Shown: piece by piece, positions 32,349-35,037 of the stretch
How the letters are laid out: each line of letters opens with the position of its first letter
How positions within the stretch are numbered: position 1 is the first letter of the stretch
Assembly: GCF_913773995.1 (NCBI RefSeq)
Contig: NZ_CAJYES010000181.1
Location: 1 to 35,037 of the forward strand
DNA: 35,037 bases
Direction: 5' to 3'
From: an uncultured Pseudacidovorax sp.
GTDB lineage: Bacteria > Pseudomonadota > Gammaproteobacteria > Burkholderiales > Burkholderiaceae_C
Made by a program: the position numbers and the translations under genes
Notes under the pieces: generated by a model
Seen by the model: the letters and a program-made list of their open reading frames with translations, nothing else
Told to the model about the DNA's origin: nothing
The model's database searches: none

Positions 32349-33857
32349 ATGAGCAAGAAGCGAACCCTGCTGCGCGGCGCCCAGGCCTTGCTGGGCGAGC
32401 AGCATCAGCATGAACCGCGCCCGCTGGATGTGCTGGTCGAGGATGGCCGCATCGCCGCCATCGAGCCGGCCGGCACGCTGGGCGGTGCCGACCGCGTGGT
32501 CGACCTGTCGCGGCACCTGCTGGTGCCCGGCCTGGTCAACGGCCACCAGCATTCACACGAGCACTTCCAGCGCGGCCGCACCGAGAACCTGCCGCTGGAA
32601 CTCTGGATGCACCTGGTGCGCACCCGCATGCCGGTGCCGCTCACGCCCCGCCAGGCCTACCTGCGCACCATGATCGGCGCCATCGAGTCGCTGCGCACCG
32701 GCTGCACCACGCTGGTGGACGACATGGCCCTGGGCGCCGCCATCGACCGCCCGCGCATCGAGGCCTGCCTGCAGGCCTACGACGATGCCGGCATCCGCGC
32801 GCTGGTGGGCTTCGCGATGATGGACAAGCCCATCGTCGACAACTTCCCCTTCCTGGCGCAGCACATGCCGCCCGGCTTGGCGGAGGAGATGCGCGCCGGC
32901 CGGCGCCCCGATCCGCAGGACTGCCTGGCCCTGGTGCGCGAACTGGCCGCGAGCCGCCATCCGCACAGCCGGCGCGTCGGTGTGCTGGTCTCGGCCTCGG
33001 CGCCGCAGCGCTGCACCGAACCCTTCCTGATGCAGGTGCGCGCCCTGGCCGACGAGCTGGCGCTGCCGGTCATCACGCACGTGCAGGAGACCCGGCTGCA
33101 GGTTGTCACCGGCCAGCTGTTCTACGGCTGTCCGATGGTGGAATACCTCGACCGCATCGGCTTTCTCAAGCCGGCCACCAGCCTGATCCATGCCGTGTGG
33201 CTCAACCCGCGCGAGATCGAGGCGCTGGCCCGCACCGGCGCCACGGCCCAGCACAATCCCTGGAGCAACCTGCTGCTGGGCTCGGGCATCCAGCCGGTGC
33301 GCGAACTGCTGGACGCGGGCGTGAACGTGAGCCTGGGCTCGGACGGCTCCTGCTCCACGGTCACCGTGAACATGCTCAACGTGCTGGGCAGCGCGGCGGC
33401 CCTGTCGAAGATCCGCGGCGACGACCACGCCCGCTGGCTCAGTGCGCAGGAGGCGCTGCATGCCGGCACCGTGGCCGGCGCGCGCGCCCTGGGCTTCGGC
33501 GACCGCCTGGGCAGCCTGCGCGTGGGCGCCATGGCCGACCTGGTCGCCTACCGCACCGACACCGTCACCTTCACGCCGATGAGCGACCCGGTGCGCCAAC
33601 TGGTCTATGCCGAGCGCGGCGCGGGACTGGACTTCTCGATGGTGGACGGCGAGATCGCCATCCAGAACGGTCGGCTGATGCGCGTGGACGAGGCCGCACT
33701 GCTGGCCGAGATCCAGCACGAGTTCGCCGAATTGATGCCGCAGTACGCCCGCGCCGAGGCCGACATGGCGCCGGTGCTGGCGGCCATGGAACGCATCCAC
33801 CACGAAGGGCTGGCAACGCCCATCGCGCCCGATACCTTCGCCGCACGCCTGCCATGA
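32349..33857 (+). CDS. Metal-dependent amidohydrolase (chlorohydrolase/deaminase class, COG0402-like)
   Basis: The product is 502 residues. The amidohydrolase metal site is complete: His66 and His68 in GLVNGHQHSHEHF, His244 and catalytic Glu247 in ITHVQETRL, His281 in LIHAVWL and Asp332 in GSDGS. This HxH...HxxE...H...D order belongs to the AtzA/TrzN, SAH deaminase, guanine deaminase and 8-oxoguanine deaminase group, which removes amino or other leaving groups from ring compounds. The C-terminal beta-sandwich strands (LGSLRVGAMADLVAYRTD, DGEIAIQNGRLMRVDE) are typical. GGAG is 10 bases upstream. A three-codon frame MHA-stop at 32341-32352 overlaps the start ATG. It is coupled to the next gene by an ATGA overlap at 33854-33857. 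Confidence 0.92.
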   Translation: MSKKRTLLRGAQALLGEQHQHEPRPLDVLVEDGRIAAIEPAGTLGGADRVVDLSRHLLVPGLVNGHQHSHEHFQRGRTENLPLELWMHLVRTRMPVPLTPRQAYLRTMIGAIESLRTGCTTLVDDMALGAAIDRPRIEACLQAYDDAGIRALVGFAMMDKPIVDNFPFLAQHMPPGLAEEMRAGRRPDPQDCLALVRELAASRHPHSRRVGVLVSASAPQRCTEPFLMQVRALADELALPVITHVQETRLQVVTGQLFYGCPMVEYLDRIGFLKPATSLIHAVWLNPREIEALARTGATAQHNPWSNLLLGSGIQPVRELLDAGVNVSLGSDGSCSTVTVNMLNVLGSAAALSKIRGDDHARWLSAQEALHAGTVAGARALGFGDRLGSLRVGAMADLVAYRTDTVTFTPMSDPVRQLVYAERGAGLDFSMVDGEIAIQNGRLMRVDEAALLAEIQHEFAELMPQYARAEADMAPVLAAMERIHHEGLATPIAPDTFAARLP

Positions 33858-34777
33858 TCCCGTCACTGCCTCCCCGCGACTTTGCCGGCTACGGCGATGA
33901 GGCGCCCGCCCTACGCTGGCCCGGCGGTGCCGGCCTGGCCGTCTCTTTCGTGCTCAACATCGAGGAAGGCGCGGAGTTCGCCCTGTCGTCCGGCGACGAG
34001 CGCAACGAGGGCTGCCACGAGGTCAACAACGAGATCCGCGGCGTGCCCGACCTGTGCATGGAAAGCCACTTCGAATACGGCAGCCGCGTGGGCTACCGGC
34101 GCATCGTGCGGCTGCTGGCCGAGGCGGGCGTGCCGCTCACGCTCAACTGCTGCGCCCGCGCGCTGGAGGCCACGCCCTGGATCGCGGAAGACGCCGTGCG
34201 CCGCGGCTTCGAGCTGTGCTGCCACGGCTGGCGCTGGGAGTCGCATGCCCACCTGGCCGAGGACGAGGAGCGCGAGCGCATCGCCCGCACGGTGGCGACC
34301 ATCACCCGCCTGACGGGCCGCGCGCCGGTGGGCTGGCACACCAAGTCGTCGCCCTCGGTGAGCACGCGCCGGCTGCTGGTCGAGCACGGCGGCTTCCTCT
34401 ACGACAGCGATGCCTACAACGACGACCTGCCCTACTACCTCGAGGTGGCCGGCAAGGCGCACCTGGTGCTGCCCTATGCCTTCGACACCAACGACATGCG
34501 CTTCTTCGACAGCCATGCCTTCGTGGCCGGCGAGGACTTCGCACGCTACGCCATTGACGCCTTCGAATGGCTGCGGGCCGAATCGCAGGCGGCACCGCGC
34601 ATGATGTCCATCGGCCTGCACACCCGCATCATCGGCCGTCCCGGGCGCATCGGCGGACTGAAGAAGCTGGTCGACCACATCCGCGGCGCCTCCGGCGTGT
34701 GGTTGGCCACACGCGAACAGATCGCCCGCCACTGGTTGGCCGAGGTGCCGCCGCCTGCAGCACAGGAACCCGCATGA
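33854..34777 (+). CDS. Polysaccharide-deacetylase-fold hydrolase, PuuE allantoinase-like
   Basis: The product is 307 residues. The sequence follows the PuuE-type allantoinase pattern, a NodB-fold enzyme unrelated to classical metallo-allantoinase: VSFVLNIEEGAEFALSSGD, MESHFEYGSRVGYRRIVRLL, FELCCHGWRWESHAHL, RRLLVEHGGFLYDSDAYNDD followed by LPYYLEV, and a closing LHTRIIGRPGRIGGLKKLVD. Classical PuuE opens the hydantoin ring of allantoin to allantoate. HTKSSPSVSTRRL stands where PuuE proteins usually have a YTGRTSPNTRRL-like segment, so the substrate may differ. It overlaps both neighbours by 4 bases (ATGA), which puts amidohydrolase, this hydrolase and the racemase in one transcript. Confidence 0.88.
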   Translation: MIPSLPPRDFAGYGDEAPALRWPGGAGLAVSFVLNIEEGAEFALSSGDERNEGCHEVNNEIRGVPDLCMESHFEYGSRVGYRRIVRLLAEAGVPLTLNCCARALEATPWIAEDAVRRGFELCCHGWRWESHAHLAEDEERERIARTVATITRLTGRAPVGWHTKSSPSVSTRRLLVEHGGFLYDSDAYNDDLPYYLEVAGKAHLVLPYAFDTNDMRFFDSHAFVAGEDFARYAIDAFEWLRAESQAAPRMMSIGLHTRIIGRPGRIGGLKKLVDHIRGASGVWLATREQIARHWLAEVPPPAAQEPA

Positions 34778-35037
34778 GACTTCTGCTGATCAACCCCAAC
34801 CGCACCCAGGCCGTGACCGACGCGGTGCTGGCTGCCGCCCGCAGCGCTGCACGGCCGGATACCGAACTGCTGGCCGTCACCGGCCGGCAAGGCCCGGCCA
34901 TCATCGCCTCGCGCGCCGAGAACGCGCTGGCCCAGCAGGAGGTGCTGGAGCTGGCTGCCCAGCATGCGGCGGAGGTGGACGCCATCGTGCTCGGCGTCTC
35001 GCTCGACAGTGCGCTTTGGGCCTGCCGCGAGCTCTTC
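34774..35037 (+). CDS. Asp/Glu/hydantoin racemase family protein, N-terminal part (3' end outside window)
   Basis: The first 88 residues are visible. The opening MRLLLINPNRTQAVTDAVLA is the hallmark of the hydantoin/allantoin racemase branch (LLINPNxS/T). It is followed by ELLAVTGRQGPAIIASRAEN and the strand VDAIVLGVSLDSALWACREL. In this branch the first catalytic cysteine normally lies in a strand-end motif similar to VLGC; here the equivalent reads VLGVSLD, so a cysteine may be missing (tentative with only half the protein). The start ATG overlaps the upstream stop (34774-34777). Next to a PuuE-like gene, allantoin or hydantoin racemisation is a natural guess. Confidence 0.85.
   Translation, partial: MRLLLINPNRTQAVTDAVLAAARSAARPDTELLAVTGRQGPAIIASRAENALAQQEVLELAAQHAAEVDAIVLGVSLDSALWACRELF

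Overview
The window is GC-rich and its gene content fits a betaproteobacterium of the order Burkholderiales, most likely Comamonadaceae. The indicators are two adjacent Bug-type (TctC-like) solute-binding proteins, the EarP/EF-P rhamnosylation pair with Arg32 in EF-P, the hupB-tRNA-Val-ppiD and uvrC-pgsA blocks, and lipoproteins with a run of glycines directly after the lipobox cysteine. The genus cannot be fixed from the sequence alone.

Layout. 1-482 is the tail of a LysR regulator, followed by a 36-residue membrane microprotein and tRNA-Arg(TCT). About 1.3-9.6 kb is a sparse accessory region with AT-richer gaps. It holds a lipoprotein metalloprotease (HEWGH) split by a frameshift, a small secreted partner, a small membrane protein, a large lipoprotein whose frame is broken inside an 11-G tract, two small hypothetical genes, a divergent enoyl-CoA hydratase-like gene, and a head-to-head pair of C-terminal gene fragments. 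9.7-15.4 kb is conserved housekeeping on the minus strand: tRNA-His, ppiD, tRNA-Val, hupB, pgsA, uvrC. 15.4-17.5 kb is a lipoprotein-type gamma-glutamyltransferase. 17.6-22.9 kb is a class III CoA-transferase / HMG-CoA-lyase-like / two-Bug operon with a divergent LysR gene. That LysR gene overlaps earP by 4 bases; efp and a LOG-family gene follow.

From 26 kb to the right edge lies a catabolic-looking locus. It has a GntR/FCD regulator, an arylmalonate-decarboxylase/maleate-isomerase-like enzyme and a PotD-like binding protein on the minus strand. Divergent from these is an ATPase-permease-permease ABC importer on the plus strand. Beyond it come a CDA-fold deaminase (minus), then an amidohydrolase, a PuuE-like allantoinase homologue and a hydantoin/allantoin-racemase-like gene (cut by the window end), joined by ATGA overlaps. 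I read this as uptake and breakdown of a nitrogen-containing cyclic compound (purine, ureide, hydantoin or similar). The combination looks unusual, but the substrate is inference.

No CRISPR array, insertion sequence, integrase or rRNA was seen. Two neighbouring lipoprotein genes each carry a frame-breaking indel at or near a homopolymer. They could be real pseudogenes, a phase-variable switch (G11) or sequencing errors; the sequence alone cannot decide.
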